Shown here: positions 55,801 to 59,317 of the stretch, piece by piece
Layout: the number at the start of each line of letters is the position of its first letter
Position numbering within the stretch: position 1 is the stretch's first letter
Assembly: GCA_038049695.1 (NCBI GenBank)
Contig: CP142453.1
Coordinates: 22,732,001-22,796,000 of the forward strand
Length of the DNA: 64,000 bases
Direction: 5' to 3'
Source of the DNA: Cinnamomum chago
Lineage: Eukaryota; Streptophyta; Magnoliopsida; Laurales; Lauraceae
Notes under the pieces: model-generated
What the model saw: the letters and a program-made list of their open reading frames with translations, nothing else
Told to the model about the DNA's origin: nothing
Database searches by the model: none
Program-made: the position numbers and the translations under genes

Positions 55801-58371
55801 GGTCATCTATGGAGAACTAAAGCCACAGCTGATCACCTACTAATAATTAGTTTGTCATTTTTTTTTGGAATTTAACGATATATTATGAGCGTCTATTTGC
55901 TGCATTGTTGTGATTATCCAATCTGATAACAAAACCAATCCAAGCCACATTAAAATTACGTCAATTTTGGATTGGGCCATTTCAGCCTGCATCACCAACT
56001 CGGTTCTCTTTGGGACATAAGGAAAAAGGATACATGTCTTAATTGCATAGGCATGGGCAAAATGGATTGGGGTATTCTTGGTTTATTATCATAACCCACA
56101 ACTGTCCAACACAAGCCGACAACATCGTCAGTAAGGAAAATTTTGGCTATGCAGGTTGATGGCCAACCCATGGTTCAAAATAGCTATGTAGTGGCCGCAT
56201 TATTAGCCGTAGTGGTTGAGGCCGCTACACTATTTTGAAAATAGCGGCGCTACAGTTTAAAATCTAATGGAGCTAAGCAATTTCAATTTAAAATACCGTT
56301 CTTCATATTCTTCTCAATGGCCTCTTCTAAAGTTGTCTCTACTCCTATATGGTTCCAAATCACTATGAAAACACAAGATTGGCTGCTACACAAGATTTGA
56401 GTTCTTTTGACCACTTAAAAAATTCATGCCGCTATATATCGCCACAACCGTTACGTAGCGTTTTGGCCATTGGCCGCTATGCCCGCCATAACCCACTATT
56501 TTGGTCCTTGGGGCCGCCGGGGGGGTAGGCTGAAGTGGACATGGATGGGGGAGTCAAAATAGATCTAATGATGTGCAACTTATTTGAGGGTTTGACTCAG
56601 GATAGATCATAATGGAGAAATAGAATTCTTGTAGCCGAACCCAACATAGTTGCGACAAGGCTTTGATGATGATGATGATTATATCATTAACCCACAACAG
56701 TGTAAGAAACCATATACCAAGCCAAAAACTTAAGTTGATAGGTGGAAAGCCCAAATAGGTATATGAAACCATGTCCAACTCAAGACTTAGGCAATGTGGG
56801 ATGTGGGACTTCCCAACACTCCCCCTCACGTGCAGGCCTAATAGATTTCATGGATAGGCCTACCACATGGGCTACACAAGAACGGCGGGATCAGAACCCG
56901 CTTTGATACACCATGTAAGAAATCATATACCAACCCAAAAGCTTAAGCTGATTGGTGGAAGGCCCAAACATGTATATGAAACCATGTCCAACTCAAGACA
57001 GGCGATGTGGGATGTGGGACTTCCTTCAACCACGCATGGAAAAAATGCCACATGCCGCGTTATGTGTTCGTGCGAGCGCAAGTGCGCAGAGCAAGAAGGC
57101 CTCATGCCGCATTGTAGTCTTATGCAAGCGTGTGCTTCGTGTCTGGGCGGTGTCCCGCCCGAAGGGGGTGTTAAGTAGTTGTTTATGCAGTTTCCCATCA
57201 CCAATTGGTTTTGGGATTACTAGCCAGCAACATTGAGATGGTATCAGAGCCAACACGTCTTGGATTCAAAACCACACAGGGCAAAAATGCCCCATGCCGC
57301 ATTATGTGTTTGTGCAGCGTAAGTGTGCCGTCTTGTGCGGGCGTGTGCTTTGGGTCTGGCGGTGTCCCGCCCGAGGGAGGGTGTTAAGTAGTTGTTTGTG
57401 GTTTTGGGATTACTGGCTTACAACTTTTAGAAATAGCATCCTCGGTTTATATCATTAACCCACAACTCCAACTATTCTAACTTACAGTTACAAAAGGAGG
57501 GCAAATTAATTGTTCACAAAAGTAAAGACAAATCATTAGTTTTTACGCTTACAACTCAATTAAGCCAATAGACACATTGAAGAAGGGGAAGATCACTCGA
57601 ATATAATATGATGCCTTTGGGAACCTTAGAAAATTCTTCATTCGGTGACCTAGAGAAAGTCAACCCAACTTGGTTAATGATAAAAGTGATTACATGATAT
57701 TGTTTTTAGTTTACCTTCTTATGCTCAATGTTTGAGGGGCATTTTTTGTAATTTGACATGATTAGTTAATACTACAGGGTAATCTTGCGATATTTGTGAG
57801 ACTACTTAAGCATTGCTCTGGTCATCCCTCGCTCTAAATGGTTAACAATAACAAGTGATTTATCTGTACAGAATCATGTGAAGATGTATGTGCAGTTAAA
57901 TGAACTGTAGAAAGACAGGTGCAAGTCACCTTACATTCTACTACTATCTCTAATCCCTAGGGTTTTCAATCCAAATAAAAAGAAAATTTGAAGAATTCAA
58001 ACAAATTAGAAGAACATTGTGATAAATAAAGCTAGACTTTCTCCACTAAACTAGAAGCTTAGAAAGAGCATGTCACTATATTAGAGATTACTAACTTCAA
58101 ATTCTTGAAATTAAATGAAGTCAATCATTTTACTTTGAAAATGTATGAAACAAAACATTTTGAATCAGTTGAATATAGTATGTGTACTAAGATGATTACA
58201 AAGCTAAGATGACAGGTTGACGCAGCATTTGCTATAAATGAAGGGAAAACATTTGACAGAGCAAAGTTATACCCGTAATCTTTTCTCCAGCTGCAATCGC
58301 CATGTGAGATCTTCCAATTCTTTCTCAAGCTTATTCTTTGCCTCACGTAAGGCACCAGCTTCATTTGCCTC
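10698..58371 (-). CDS. Plant class XI myosin, tail part, ten joined exons (partial gene)
   Basis: Class XI myosins are actin motors that move organelles and vesicles along actin cables; this part is the tail that dimerises and binds cargo. On the minus strand the join is 58371-58273, 54157-53936, 35747-35608, 35243-35132, 34736-34686, 34599-34483, 34252-34082, 26156-26010, 25564-25388, 10835-10698. Every border is GT..AG, phases agree, and 1374 nt read as 458 codons without a stop. Order is coiled coil (first four exons), serine/proline-rich linker (next two), then the dilute-type globular tail. Wording such as [21 protein letters not shown] and [14 protein letters not shown] is typical of plant myosin XI; from memory the linker and tail resemble the XI-F-like subgroup, but the paralogue is not settled. 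IQ and motor exons are missing to the right, the final DIL exons and stop to the left. Introns range from 86 bp to 18.2 kb. Confidence 0.9.
11025..13959 (-). repeat. 3' LTR of the Gypsy element
   Basis: 2935 bp, the left copy. Its first bases on the minus strand supply the stop codon of the polyprotein (TAA at 13957-13955). Short open frames inside it recur at the same offset in the other LTR and are not genes. Confidence 0.95.
13955..18670 (-). CDS. Gypsy gag-pol polyprotein with chromodomain, intact
   Basis: A single frame of 1571 aa from [10 protein letters not shown]; an in-frame ATG at 18706 would add 12 residues. Numbering from 18706: gag with zinc knuckles at about 313-345 ([13 protein letters not shown], then [14 protein letters not shown]), aspartic protease with FDSGATHSF at about 460, reverse transcriptase with [11 protein letters not shown] at about 790, RNase H with [10 protein letters not shown] at about 940, HHCC integrase from about 1150 with CFTCQQVK, an integrase core including [20 protein letters not shown], and a chromodomain-like end (about 1500-1565, [10 protein letters not shown]). 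All key motifs are present, so the element may be able to move. The last codons overlap the polypurine tract and the stop lies in the LTR. Confidence 0.95.
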   Translation of the reverse strand: MNNQENSQNVNDGQNENVNINNNEGINPNLIGGQAELPEYARQMFASFMMAYSQVQEQIATLAARQGGSNDAHTGTSNEGSGTIAGGRDRERDTLYKRFNEFRPKSFEETSNPWDANKWVEHMEGIFEVMGCPDRQKAILAAFKLEGDAKEWWKAAKKTFEGPENEITWAFFKKEFILKFIPEHIRERKKREFQNLVQGDMTVAKYSNRFTELSHFAEELIATDEMKRNKFIEGLRPDIKKDVKLGEPATFAAALKRAFISEETTAEMNGTVPAKATGAKRDHQGNRAPSKKQKLDRKVKCQRCGKNHNTEECHWSTGACFACGQVGHLIKDCPKKQDKDRRQQSEQPPRQNQQQGYHGNPRSANQQNPPARNQYNAQNQQNQPRGPPNQPQGQNFNRGRPNQGGHQRRQQQPEARILAITQQEAQAANDVVEGMILISNVEAYTLFDSGATHSFVSSVFASRMNRPPSTLDPPISVATPTGGHLNTCTIFYNCSLNIGGVNMPVDLIMLPMNDFDIILGMDWLAKYRAILDCFNKQVRFNLEGFEDVCVPGRRRSIHTAVISAVRACELLRSGCDGYLAFVTGEKQKPGLGEIPVICEFPDVFQEDLPGLPPIREVDFAIELVPGTAPISRAPYRMAPTELKELKEQLQELLEKGFIRPSVSPWGAPVLFVKKKDGSLRMCIDYRQLNQVTIKNKYPLPRIDELFDQLQGAKYFSKIDLRSGYHQLRVKEGDIPKTAFRTRYGHYEFLVMPFGLTNAPAVFMALMNQIFKPYLDQFVVVFIDDILIYSKSKEDHGDHLRTSLNLLRENQLYAKLSKCDFWLDQVSFLGHVISGEGLSVDSSKIEAVTNWKRPATVSEIRSFLGLAGYYRRFVQGFSSIAGPLTRLTRKDVPFIWDERCEASFQRLKDKLTTAPVLALPSGNGGFVIFCDASLNGLGCVLMQHGRVIAYASRQLKSHEQNYATHDLELAAVVFALKIWRHYLYGEKFEVYTDHKSLKYVFTQKDLNLRQRRWMEFLKDYDFSIFYHPGKANVVADALSRKSAQMTSLTAEKTSAEEVGNLNVNLEATSQKVLLGNFSVQPELIQRVKDRQRDDPALVEIFDKKDNKPEFSIINGTLYFRNRLCVPNIQTIKDEIMKEAHCTRYTIHPGSTKMYQNLKIRFWWVGMKNDVAEFVGRCFTCQQVKADHRKPGGLLQPLPIPEWKWEHISMDFVSGFPRTVRNNEVIWVIVDRLTKSAHFLPIKNKTTMEYLAQRYVKEIVRLHGVPVSIVSDRDTRFVSNFWKKLQAAMGTKLRFSTAYHPQTDGQTERTNQTLEDMLRACALDFKDSWDEQLSLIEFAYNNSYHSSIKMAPFEALYGRNCRSPICWEEVGDGRILGPDWVQASTVNIKKIRDRMRAAQSRQKSYADNRRRELEFAVGDYVFLKVSPTKGIMRFGKKGKLSPRYVGPFEIIGRVSDGNAYALGLPPQLAGVHNVFHVSMLRKYQPDPSHVINYDSIQLQSDLSYEERPVKILETKKRTLRNRTIELVKVLWEHHNQLESTWEVADEFRKKHPHLFLPGMCSIWRTKFTKGGSM
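13960..13972 (-). other. Polypurine tract of the Gypsy element
   Basis: On the minus strand AAGGGGGGGAG followed by TA, directly next to the 3' LTR. It is also coding (KGGSM, then stop). Confidence 0.85.
18809..18820 (-). other. Primer-binding site of the Gypsy element
   Basis: The minus strand reads TGGTATCAGAGC, complementary to initiator tRNA-Met, three bases after the 5' LTR end. Confidence 0.9.
18824..21758 (-). repeat. 5' LTR of the Gypsy element
   Basis: 2935 bp, the right copy, colinear with 11025-13959 at a constant offset of 7799. It carries the U3/R/U5 signals; I did not fix a TATA box. Confidence 0.95.
21764..22435. other. Unassigned myosin intron sequence
   Basis: Ordinary AT-rich intron sequence resuming after the Gypsy duplication CACTT. 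No exon or element seen. Confidence 0.5.
22436..23080. other. GC-richer segment of foreign character, possibly organelle-derived
   Basis: Composition changes sharply here, with runs such as CACCGGGCCGGGTGACGGGG (22969-22988) and GGAGAGGGGCCCCTCTCCCTC (about 23020). A 105-codon open frame (22668-22985) has no family I recognise. The texture resembles plant mitochondrial spacer DNA, so a nuclear copy of organelle DNA is possible, but this is only an impression. Confidence 0.3.
23081..24679. other. Unassigned intron sequence, possibly old LTR material
   Basis: No coding motif. Phrases around 23940-24180 have the look of a decayed LTR or spacer, but no pair of repeats and no primer-binding site was found. 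Ends in a short TA repeat (24669-24682). Confidence 0.35.
24693..24925 (+). mobile_element. 5'-truncated RTE LINE tail with 13 bp target duplication
   Basis: The 3' end of an RTE LINE: GAGGATTTGGCTCAAGATAG (24836-24855) matches the tail of the LINE at 7738-9964, followed by GATCCCAACATTAGTTGGGA and a (GAT)n end. The 13 bp TATATTCATTCCG occurs just before it (24680-24692) and just after it (24926-24938), a clear target-primed insertion footprint. Confidence 0.85.
24939..25387 (-). other. Myosin intron sequence
   Basis: AT-rich with an A-rich patch (25081-25130). No further feature seen before the donor of exon 25388-25564. Confidence 0.6.
25388..25564 (-). CDS. Myosin XI exon: globular tail core
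   Basis: 177 nt, 59 codons, phase 0 at both ends. It begins [15 protein letters not shown] and contains [19 protein letters not shown] and [13 protein letters not shown], the most conserved stretch of the plant myosin XI dilute domain. The acceptor is CGCAG|GGTGTA and the donor TTCAG|GTAAGC. It joins LCIQ to APK of the exon at 10698-10835, the usual exon border in this family. Confidence 0.93.
26010..26156 (-). CDS. Myosin XI exon: globular tail
   Basis: 147 nt, 49 codons, phase 0. It reads [20 protein letters not shown], then [19 protein letters not shown] and ends GLAGRMAQ. The YWLSN..LLCLLQ block is diagnostic for class V/XI myosin tails. The acceptor is TTTCAG|GTGGTA and the donor CACAA|GTTAGT. 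A 445 bp intron separates it from the next exon. Confidence 0.93.
26685..26698 (-). other. Primer-binding site of the truncated LTR element
   Basis: The minus strand reads TGGTATCAAGAGCC directly after the LTR, one insertion away from the usual TGGTATCAGAGCC. Confidence 0.7.
26699..26986 (-). repeat. LTR of the truncated element, with TATA box
   Basis: On the minus strand it begins TGTTGACAAT and ends TGTTAACA, giving inverted ends. A TATATAAGG box lies at about 26796-26804, a credible promoter position. Confidence 0.7.
27240..27862 (+). pseudogene. L1-type LINE remnant, C-terminal RNase H domain
   Basis: The translation around 27245-27340 gives [15 protein letters not shown], and around 27520-27575 gives [17 protein letters not shown]. 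This is the plant RNase H-like domain at the end of many L1-type LINEs (usual end phrase R.AN..AD.LAKEG). Stops and frameshifts interrupt it. The 3' untranslated part up to about 27862 is inferred. The upstream RT is absent, so it is a 5'-truncated copy. Confidence 0.6.
27863..28339. other. Unassigned intron sequence
   Basis: Contains two related phrases with GTGGGCCCC followed by a CA-rich segment and a TTAATC phrase (about 27994-28035 and 28140-28175), perhaps an old duplication. No exon or element identified. Confidence 0.4.
28340..29895 (+). pseudogene. Copia RT-RNase H remnant
   Basis: Reverse transcriptase motifs are [20 protein letters not shown] (about 28685-28744) and [12 protein letters not shown] (about 28839-28875), then FHMKDLGPQ and the [10 protein letters not shown] segment. 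RNase H follows with [20 protein letters not shown] (29516-29575) and [18 protein letters not shown] (29662-29715). Stops and frameshifts occur, for example TAG at 28947 where tyrosine is expected, and the LINE insertion splits the frame near 29194. Confidence 0.88.
29194..29285 (+). mobile_element. 92 bp L1-type LINE tail with poly(A) inside the Copia RT
   Basis: A short insert ending in an A-run splits the Copia frame. About 20 bp of target is duplicated: GATATTTCTTTTGCAGTCAC at 29174-29193 and GATATTTCTTATGTAGTCAA at 29286-29305, with GATATTTCTT identical. TGCTTTTCGTTGTAAGCTTG resembles the 3' end of plant L1 elements. Confidence 0.75.
29896..29922 (+). other. Polypurine tract expanded to poly-G
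   Basis: After CATCAATTTGA the sequence is an almost pure G run up to the LTR, as in the element at 341-5783. Confidence 0.8.
29923..30201 (+). repeat. 3' LTR of the truncated Copia
   Basis: 279 bp, TGTCAAATTGGCTC to TTTTTGCA. No partner LTR in the window, so the limits rest on the TG..CA ends and the polypurine tract. Confidence 0.7.
30202..31750. other. Unassigned myosin intron sequence
   Basis: Contains a (TA)n run (30947-30966). An antisense open frame of 111 codons (30439-30774) has no family I recognise and is probably chance. No exon seen. Confidence 0.4.
31751..33690 (+). repeat. Possible decayed Gypsy-type LTR or non-autonomous element
   Basis: Starts with a TGATAAGTCCATGAAATTGC phrase and ends around a CCCCATGGATTGACCCCGTAC phrase (33611-33630). 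Both are of the kind met in long LTRs of Athila/Tat-like or large non-autonomous elements. No coding domain, no matching second LTR and no primer-binding site was found, so this is a family guess from texture. Confidence 0.35.
34082..34252 (-). CDS. Myosin XI exon: start of the globular tail
   Basis: 171 nt, 57 codons, phase 0. It begins [20 protein letters not shown] and contains [20 protein letters not shown] and [17 protein letters not shown]. The [23 protein letters not shown] motif is standard for plant myosin XI. The acceptor is TGCAG|GATAAC. The donor AAG|GTTTTC is weak after GT, but both frame and homologous border support it. Confidence 0.93.
34483..34599 (-). CDS. Myosin XI exon: linker
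   Basis: 117 nt, 39 codons, phase 0. It starts [20 protein letters not shown], is rich in serine and proline (three SPRS/SPCS-like repeats) and ends SHVTAERHQ, leading into DNHEFLLRC of the next exon. The acceptor is TTTAG|GATTCA and the donor CATCAG|GTGAAT. Linkers of this kind, between coiled coil and cargo domain, are poorly conserved and a plausible site for phosphorylation (inference). Confidence 0.88.
34686..34736 (-). CDS. Myosin XI micro-exon, 17 codons
   Basis: 51 nt reading [17 protein letters not shown], phase 0. The acceptor is TTAG|AAGTAC and the donor CTT|GTAAGA. It sits only 86 bp from the next exon. Homologous tails have a KYSGAL-like phrase at this place before the ESP/DSP linker. 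Too short to be found by frame length alone. Confidence 0.85.
34737..35131 (-). other. Short myosin intron (395 bp)
   Basis: Between exons 35132-35243 and 34686-34736; free of visible elements. The neighbouring introns of 86, 230 and 364 bp are equally clean, in contrast to the giant ones. Confidence 0.75.
35132..35243 (-). CDS. Myosin XI exon: end of coiled coil
   Basis: 112 nt: one base completes a split serine codon, then 37 codons starting [19 protein letters not shown] and ending FFRPFSE. The [15 protein letters not shown] phrase marks the end of the coiled coil in plant myosin XI. The acceptor is TCTCAG|CTTTGA and the donor TCAGAG|GTGATA. It joins HS-FEEKLS with the upstream exon. Confidence 0.9.
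35608..35747 (-). CDS. Myosin XI exon: coiled coil
   Basis: 140 nt: 46 codons plus two bases of a split codon. It reads [20 protein letters not shown], continues [20 protein letters not shown] and ends LQQNLH. Leucines and charged residues follow heptads. The acceptor is ATGCAG|AGTTCA and the donor CATAG|GTGTTC. It follows the exon 53936-54157 across the 18.2 kb intron. Confidence 0.9.
35748..36629 (-). other. Myosin intron sequence before the LINE fragment
   Basis: Unassigned, AT-rich. No exon and no element with recognisable ends. Confidence 0.5.
36630..37099 (+). pseudogene. RTE-type LINE internal fragment
   Basis: The plus-strand translation gives [20 protein letters not shown] (from 36696), a [19 protein letters not shown] segment (about 36860), [20 protein letters not shown] (about 36940) and [14 protein letters not shown] (about 37003), ending KQKWREYF. 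This is the linker between endonuclease and RT of plant RTE LINEs, the part missing from the copy at 7738-9964. The Copia LTR at about 37104 cuts it off. Confidence 0.75.
37104..37415 (+). repeat. 5' LTR of the outer Copia
   Basis: Ends AATGTCA immediately before TGGTATCAGAGCC. Contains ATTCTATAAATAATAC as a TATA-like box (about 37295). The start TGATATATCC is a guess, because the 3' LTR is missing. Confidence 0.6.
38273..38574 (+). repeat. 5' LTR of the second Copia
   Basis: 302 bp. It has a duplicated GGCCCA-type stretch near the start and a duplicated TTCTTTCCATTCTTTTG stretch (about 38393-38428), both reduced in the 3' LTR. TATAAATAGAAC (about 38484) is a good TATA box. Confidence 0.9.
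40113..40414 (-). repeat. 3' LTR of the third Copia
   Basis: 302 bp, left copy. Differs from the right copy at about five positions, for example GGAAGATAG versus GTAAGATAG. Confidence 0.93.
40415..40433 (-). other. Polypurine tract of the third Copia
   Basis: The minus strand reads GCATCAATTTGAGGGGGGG, next to the 3' LTR, overlapping the polyprotein stop. Confidence 0.88.
40422..44588 (-). CDS. Copia gag-pol polyprotein, intact, 1388 aa
   Basis: One open frame; the likely functional start is the second methionine ([20 protein letters not shown], 44558), which aligns with the gag starts of the other Copia copies here. Approximate residues: zinc knuckles [14 protein letters not shown] (257) and [14 protein letters not shown] (279), protease [12 protein letters not shown] (364), integrase zinc region with [12 protein letters not shown] and [10 protein letters not shown] (490-545), integrase core HSDVWGI (557) through RSDSGGEY (626), [13 protein letters not shown] (1069) and RNase H with DADWAG (1234) and [10 protein letters not shown] (about 1300). 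Length and order are normal for plant Copia. [10 protein letters not shown] stands where STAEAEY is usual, with the acidic residue kept. Confidence 0.95.
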   Translation of the reverse strand: MDFLAHTSTAMEKHDIALIKFNEKNYTSWSYQFQVYLEGKELWGLVSGLDPRPQEDEKKILSWHTKDAKIKTWILGSVEPQYILNLKPYKTSKEMWEYLKQVYHQGNSARQYQLELEIAQYTQGTSSIQDYYTGFLNLWAEYDEIKYLNVSEAALSEIQKLQATSHRDHFLMKLRSEYEIIRSNLMSRVPSPSLNECLNELLREEQSQITQHALKQQSSGNSFDVAFAATTNYNPGGITHHTISSSKGQPPARDLSKIQCFGCKNYGHYASQCKTKFCNYCKSNGHVITECKRRPQNRTPRAYHVNTADATSSSASPSAPVTPSPPPATNSVPQITPELIQQMIINAFSALGISGNHHSSSSLWFIDSGASNHMTSSTAHLSNLQPYNGNLQVHTADGQKLPITATGDIIHSLPLTNVFLSPHLTTNLLSVGQLIDDNCNVSFSRSGCVVQDQVSGTVIAKGPKCGRLFPLVLPPSPNNQLSAFSCFSPQDVWRLWHNRLGHPHSKLLSLMLNTGSINENKTSFRHISDECSVCKLGKSKVLPFPSKSTMASNCFDIIHSDVWGITPVISHTNYKYFVTFIDDHSRFTWVYFLHSKSEVFDAFQKFMAYVENQFSTRIKVLRSDSGGEYMSHPFQTYLQKYGILSQRSCPYTPQQNGVAERKNRHLLDTVRSLLLESSVPARFWPEALATAVHLINRLPSHRLTNQTPHFRLFHTEPTYTHLRIFGCVCFVHLPSTERTKLTAQSAKCAFLGYASHQKGYLCYDPVLNRLRISRNVTFFESQIFFSTHSSPLPSFSYLPAFSDSTSAPLIVYERRRHKDVPLLPPPPDPSPAPDLVPASSQAPSSPVQLRRSARISKPPDKYGFTHTSLLAALSSIVIPTSYLQAVKHDCWRKAMHDELTALQENHTWDVVPCPSSAKPIGCKWVFSVKLKADGSLDRYKARLVALGNRQEYGIDYEETFAPVAKMTTIRTILAIAVSHSLPLYQFDVKNAFLHGDLKEEVYMRLPQGIMGASTGDCARLRRSLYGLKQAPRAWFEKFRDTLIHLQFTQSASDPSMFLHRSSKGLTVLLVYVDDIIISGTDSGMITHLQASLHESFHMKDLGPLTYFLGLEVHQSAKGLILDQHKYAMDLIETAGLQNSTPVDTPVEANLQLTHDTGDLLPDATMYRRLVGSLIYLTITRPDISYAVNLVSQFMTQPRHLHLVAVRRILRYVLHTPSRGLFFPVGNSTSLIAYSDADWAGCPDSRRSTTGWCMFLGDSLISWKCKKQDKVSKSSTEVEYRAMSAATFEIVWLRGLLSELGFSQSGPTPLYADNTSAIRITENPVFHERTKHIEVACHYIRDEFVRGAITLPHVSTSLQIADIFTKGLPRPRHQFLVGKLMLVESPASI
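45179..45192 (-). other. Primer-binding site of the third Copia
   Basis: The minus strand reads TGGTATCAGAGGCC directly after the 5' LTR, the tRNA-Met type with a GG in place of the usual GC. Confidence 0.88.
45193..45494 (-). repeat. 5' LTR of the third Copia
   Basis: 302 bp, right copy, followed by the duplication CCTTC. On the minus strand it contains TTCTATAAAGGATGATC as a TATA-like box (about 45280-45296). Confidence 0.93.
48829..49080 (+). repeat. 3' LTR of the second Copia
   Basis: 252 bp, same ends as 38273-38574, with two deletions relative to it. Followed by the duplication AGAAG. Confidence 0.9.
50054..50457 (+). repeat. Left LTR (plus) of the inverted-LTR element
   Basis: About 404 bp. 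TCTATATATAGAGAAGCTCC (about 50278) is the TATA region. The end is set by alignment to the right copy. Confidence 0.82.
50458..51494. other. Interior of the inverted-LTR element, non-retroviral
   Basis: The minus strand from the primer-binding site is C/T- and proline-codon-rich leader-like sequence with long but low-complexity open frames (50913-51527), probably not coding. On the plus strand 50941-51015 reads [20 protein letters not shown], followed shortly by CTAG|GTAAGC, which could be the end of an exon captured from a host gene. That is only a suggestion. Confidence 0.4.
51495..51507 (-). other. Primer-binding site of the inverted-LTR element
   Basis: The minus strand reads TGGTATCAGAGCC. 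No counterpart follows the left LTR. Confidence 0.85.
51514..51923 (-). repeat. Right LTR (minus) of the inverted-LTR element
   Basis: About 410 bp, the reverse complement of 50054-50457 with scattered differences and a small extra GATTAG repeat. The end TGCA lies 6 bp before the primer-binding site. Confidence 0.85.
52035..53378. mobile_element. Non-autonomous Mutator-like DNA transposon
   Basis: The left end AAGGATGAAAATAGTGGTAG and the right end, read in reverse CATGGATGAAAATATTGGCC, form short inverted repeats. The 9 bp TTCCTCACC is duplicated exactly (52026-52034, 53379-53387), the size typical for MULEs. Removing it restores [12 protein letters not shown] of the outer Copia. The 1344 bp interior has no transposase. 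GC-rich motifs such as GTGGCGGCCAATGCCGCCAC (about 53320-53340) lie near the right end. A 342 bp relative is at 56170-56511. Confidence 0.8.
53616..53935 (-). other. Myosin intron sequence next to exon 53936-54157
   Basis: Begins after the outer Copia breaks off. No feature seen. Confidence 0.5.
53936..54157 (-). CDS. Myosin XI exon: main coiled-coil segment
   Basis: 222 nt, 74 codons, phase 0. It starts [20 protein letters not shown], contains [20 protein letters not shown] and ends [13 protein letters not shown]. The [16 protein letters not shown] phrase is characteristic of plant myosin XI. The sequence is strongly heptadic and charged, as expected for the dimerising rod. The acceptor is ATGCAG|GTCTCC and the donor TTGAAG|GTGTAG. 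Confidence 0.93.
54287..54311. repeat. Poly-T run of 25 bases
   Basis: A homopolymer between GTTCTA and GTTCTTC. It could be the poly(A) tail of a minus-strand retroposon, but no body or target duplication was recognised. Confidence 0.6.
54983..55070 (+). repeat. Possible tRNA-derived SINE fragment
   Basis: GGGGATGGTGCTCATCCTC followed about 30 bp later by GGTTGCAGGTTTGAGTC resembles A and B boxes of a tRNA-type promoter, with an A-rich then T-rich tail. No clear target duplication. Confidence 0.35.
55071..56083 (-). other. Unassigned myosin intron sequence
   Basis: No exon or element recognised. The bases TATTATCATAACCCACAAC at 56084-56102, just after it, are the left target duplication of the following LINE. 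Confidence 0.5.
56103..56679 (+). mobile_element. RTE LINE, 5'-truncated, split by a small DNA transposon
   Basis: TGTCCAACACAAGCC..AGGTTGATGGCC (56103-56169) aligns with 9738-9795 of the longer LINE copy, and 56521-56679 aligns with its last part, ending in (GAT)n. The target duplication of about 19 bp flanks it: TATTATCATAACCCACAAC (56084-56102) and TATATCATTAACCCACAAC (56680-56698). Confidence 0.82.
56170..56511. mobile_element. Small Mutator-like element inside the LINE
   Basis: Its right end read in reverse, CCAAGGACCAAAATAGTGGG, closely matches the left end of the element at 52035; its left end reads ATGGTTCAAAATAGCTATGT. The flanks GGCCAACCC and GGCCGCCGG could be a decayed 9 bp duplication of LINE sequence (GGCCTACCA in the other copy). 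No coding capacity. Confidence 0.62.
56701..57020 (-). mobile_element. TRIM element, minus orientation, right LTR truncated
   Basis: Two related repeats of 118 bp (56701-56818) and about 107 bp (56914-57020), both starting TGTAAGAAAYCATATACCAA on the plus strand. The 95 bp between them hold, on the minus strand, a primer-binding site (TGGTGTATCAAAGC, 56913-56900) and a purine tract (CGTGAGGGGGAG, 56830-56819). No coding capacity. The right repeat runs straight into SMART internal sequence. Confidence 0.75.
57021..57431 (+). mobile_element. Tandem SMART: partial internal, LTR, internal, LTR
   Basis: A SMART internal piece (57021-57168) is followed by an LTR (57169-57238, TGTTAAGTAGTTGTTTATGC..TTGAGA), a perfect TGGTATCAGAGCCAAC primer-binding site (57239-57254), a second internal part and a shortened LTR (57382-57431). 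The two internal parts share ATGCCGC and TGTCCCGCCCGA motifs. The first unit lost its left LTR at the junction with the TRIM. Related to the SMART at 7011-7310. Confidence 0.75.
57448..58272 (-). other. Myosin intron sequence
   Basis: Begins with a third copy of TATATCATTAACCCACAAC (57448-57466). Otherwise unassigned AT-rich intron up to the donor of exon 58273-58371. Confidence 0.5.
58273..58371 (-). CDS. Myosin XI exon: coiled coil, first exon seen in the window
   Basis: 99 nt, 33 codons, phase 0. It reads [20 protein letters not shown] and ends [13 protein letters not shown]. The [27 protein letters not shown] phrase is a signature of the plant myosin XI rod just after the IQ motifs. The acceptor is ACTATAG|GAGGCA and the donor TTACGG|GTATAA. 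It joins KRLR to VSNDEAKS. The IQ exons should be upstream but are not found up to 64000, so the preceding intron exceeds 5.6 kb. Confidence 0.93.
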
Positions 58372-58572
58372 CTATAGTATAACCCAAAATAAAATAAATA
58401 TATACAAAATAAACAAAGACATCTATGCAAAATATCTTGATGAAATCCTTTAATTGAAAAAGAATCAGATGACACTAGGTCAACCCTCAGGAAAAGGAGA
58501 AAACAAAAGCTTTATTCTCACATGAAACAACAGTAGTCAAAAGAAAGGAACCAGACACAGCACAGACGGAAC

Positions 58573-58610
<38 letters not shown>

Positions 58611-59120
58611 CATTCTACAAGGAACTGGAACCTTATTTCGACAAAAGGAAAAAAGGAACATCTTTGAGGACCTGCCTAGATTCATACAAATCATTGGGGA
58701 AGGGAGATGAGTAAAGCTGCATGTCAGTCTGAGCCAAACAAAAATTGGGCCCAATCAAATCATTCTAACCATTGATTTAGCGGCTTCAATGTCTTTTACC
58801 CTTAAATAAAGAGCATTTTCTGAAATTTAACCCGATCATGGATTCCAGTTTGATCAATGACACTAGGTGAGCGCCAATAATAGGGGTAAGTGCATGTGAG
58901 GATTTGGATTTATCTTAAGTGGGCTCCATTATGGTAACATGAGAACAAACATGGTTAAGGCCCATTTAAATGAATAACAATTTGACGAAGGGGGATGGGA
59001 AGGGCAATGCAGGATTATGGAGTACCTAAAAATCAGCATAAGCAGGTCATTACAGATATTGGAATTGGGAGTTGGGACCCCAAAGATCAAGGGCCAAAAC
59101 AATTAGATGCATGTTAATTC
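58372..59120 (-). other. Myosin intron sequence with a GA microsatellite
   Basis: No exon or element apart from a (GA)17 run at 58575-58608. Confidence 0.6.
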
Positions 59121-59131
59121 ATAGGGGGGAT

Positions 59132-59317
59132 TTTTTTTTTAGTACCGAGCAAAGGGGGATGAGACCCATGAGAAACCCCAACCGTGGGAAGAAAAGCCTA
59201 CTCTGGTAAGACAACGCCCACTCATGTAGGTAGGAGGCAACGAACCTAGGGACCAATCCCTAGGCAGTTGGGTGAGAAACAGGGCACCCAATCAACTGGG
59301 CTACCCCTAGTTCTCTC
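59132..59317 (-). mobile_element. tRNA-derived SINE with poly(A) tail and target duplication
   Basis: Minus strand: GGGGTAGCCCAGTTGATTGG gives an A box, CTAGGTTCGTTGCC a B-box-like motif 60 bp later, and the body ends GGTACTAAAAAAAAAA. The flanks ATAGGGGGGAT (59121-59131) and ATTAGGGGGAT (59318-59328) are a near-identical target duplication. These are the three hallmarks of a SINE. The poly(A) run and the first flank share a base, so ends are good to a base or two. Confidence 0.75.

Noticed and set aside
57026..57256. Open frames on both strands in the SMART region
   Set aside because: Miniature retroelements have no coding capacity; frames are due to GC content.
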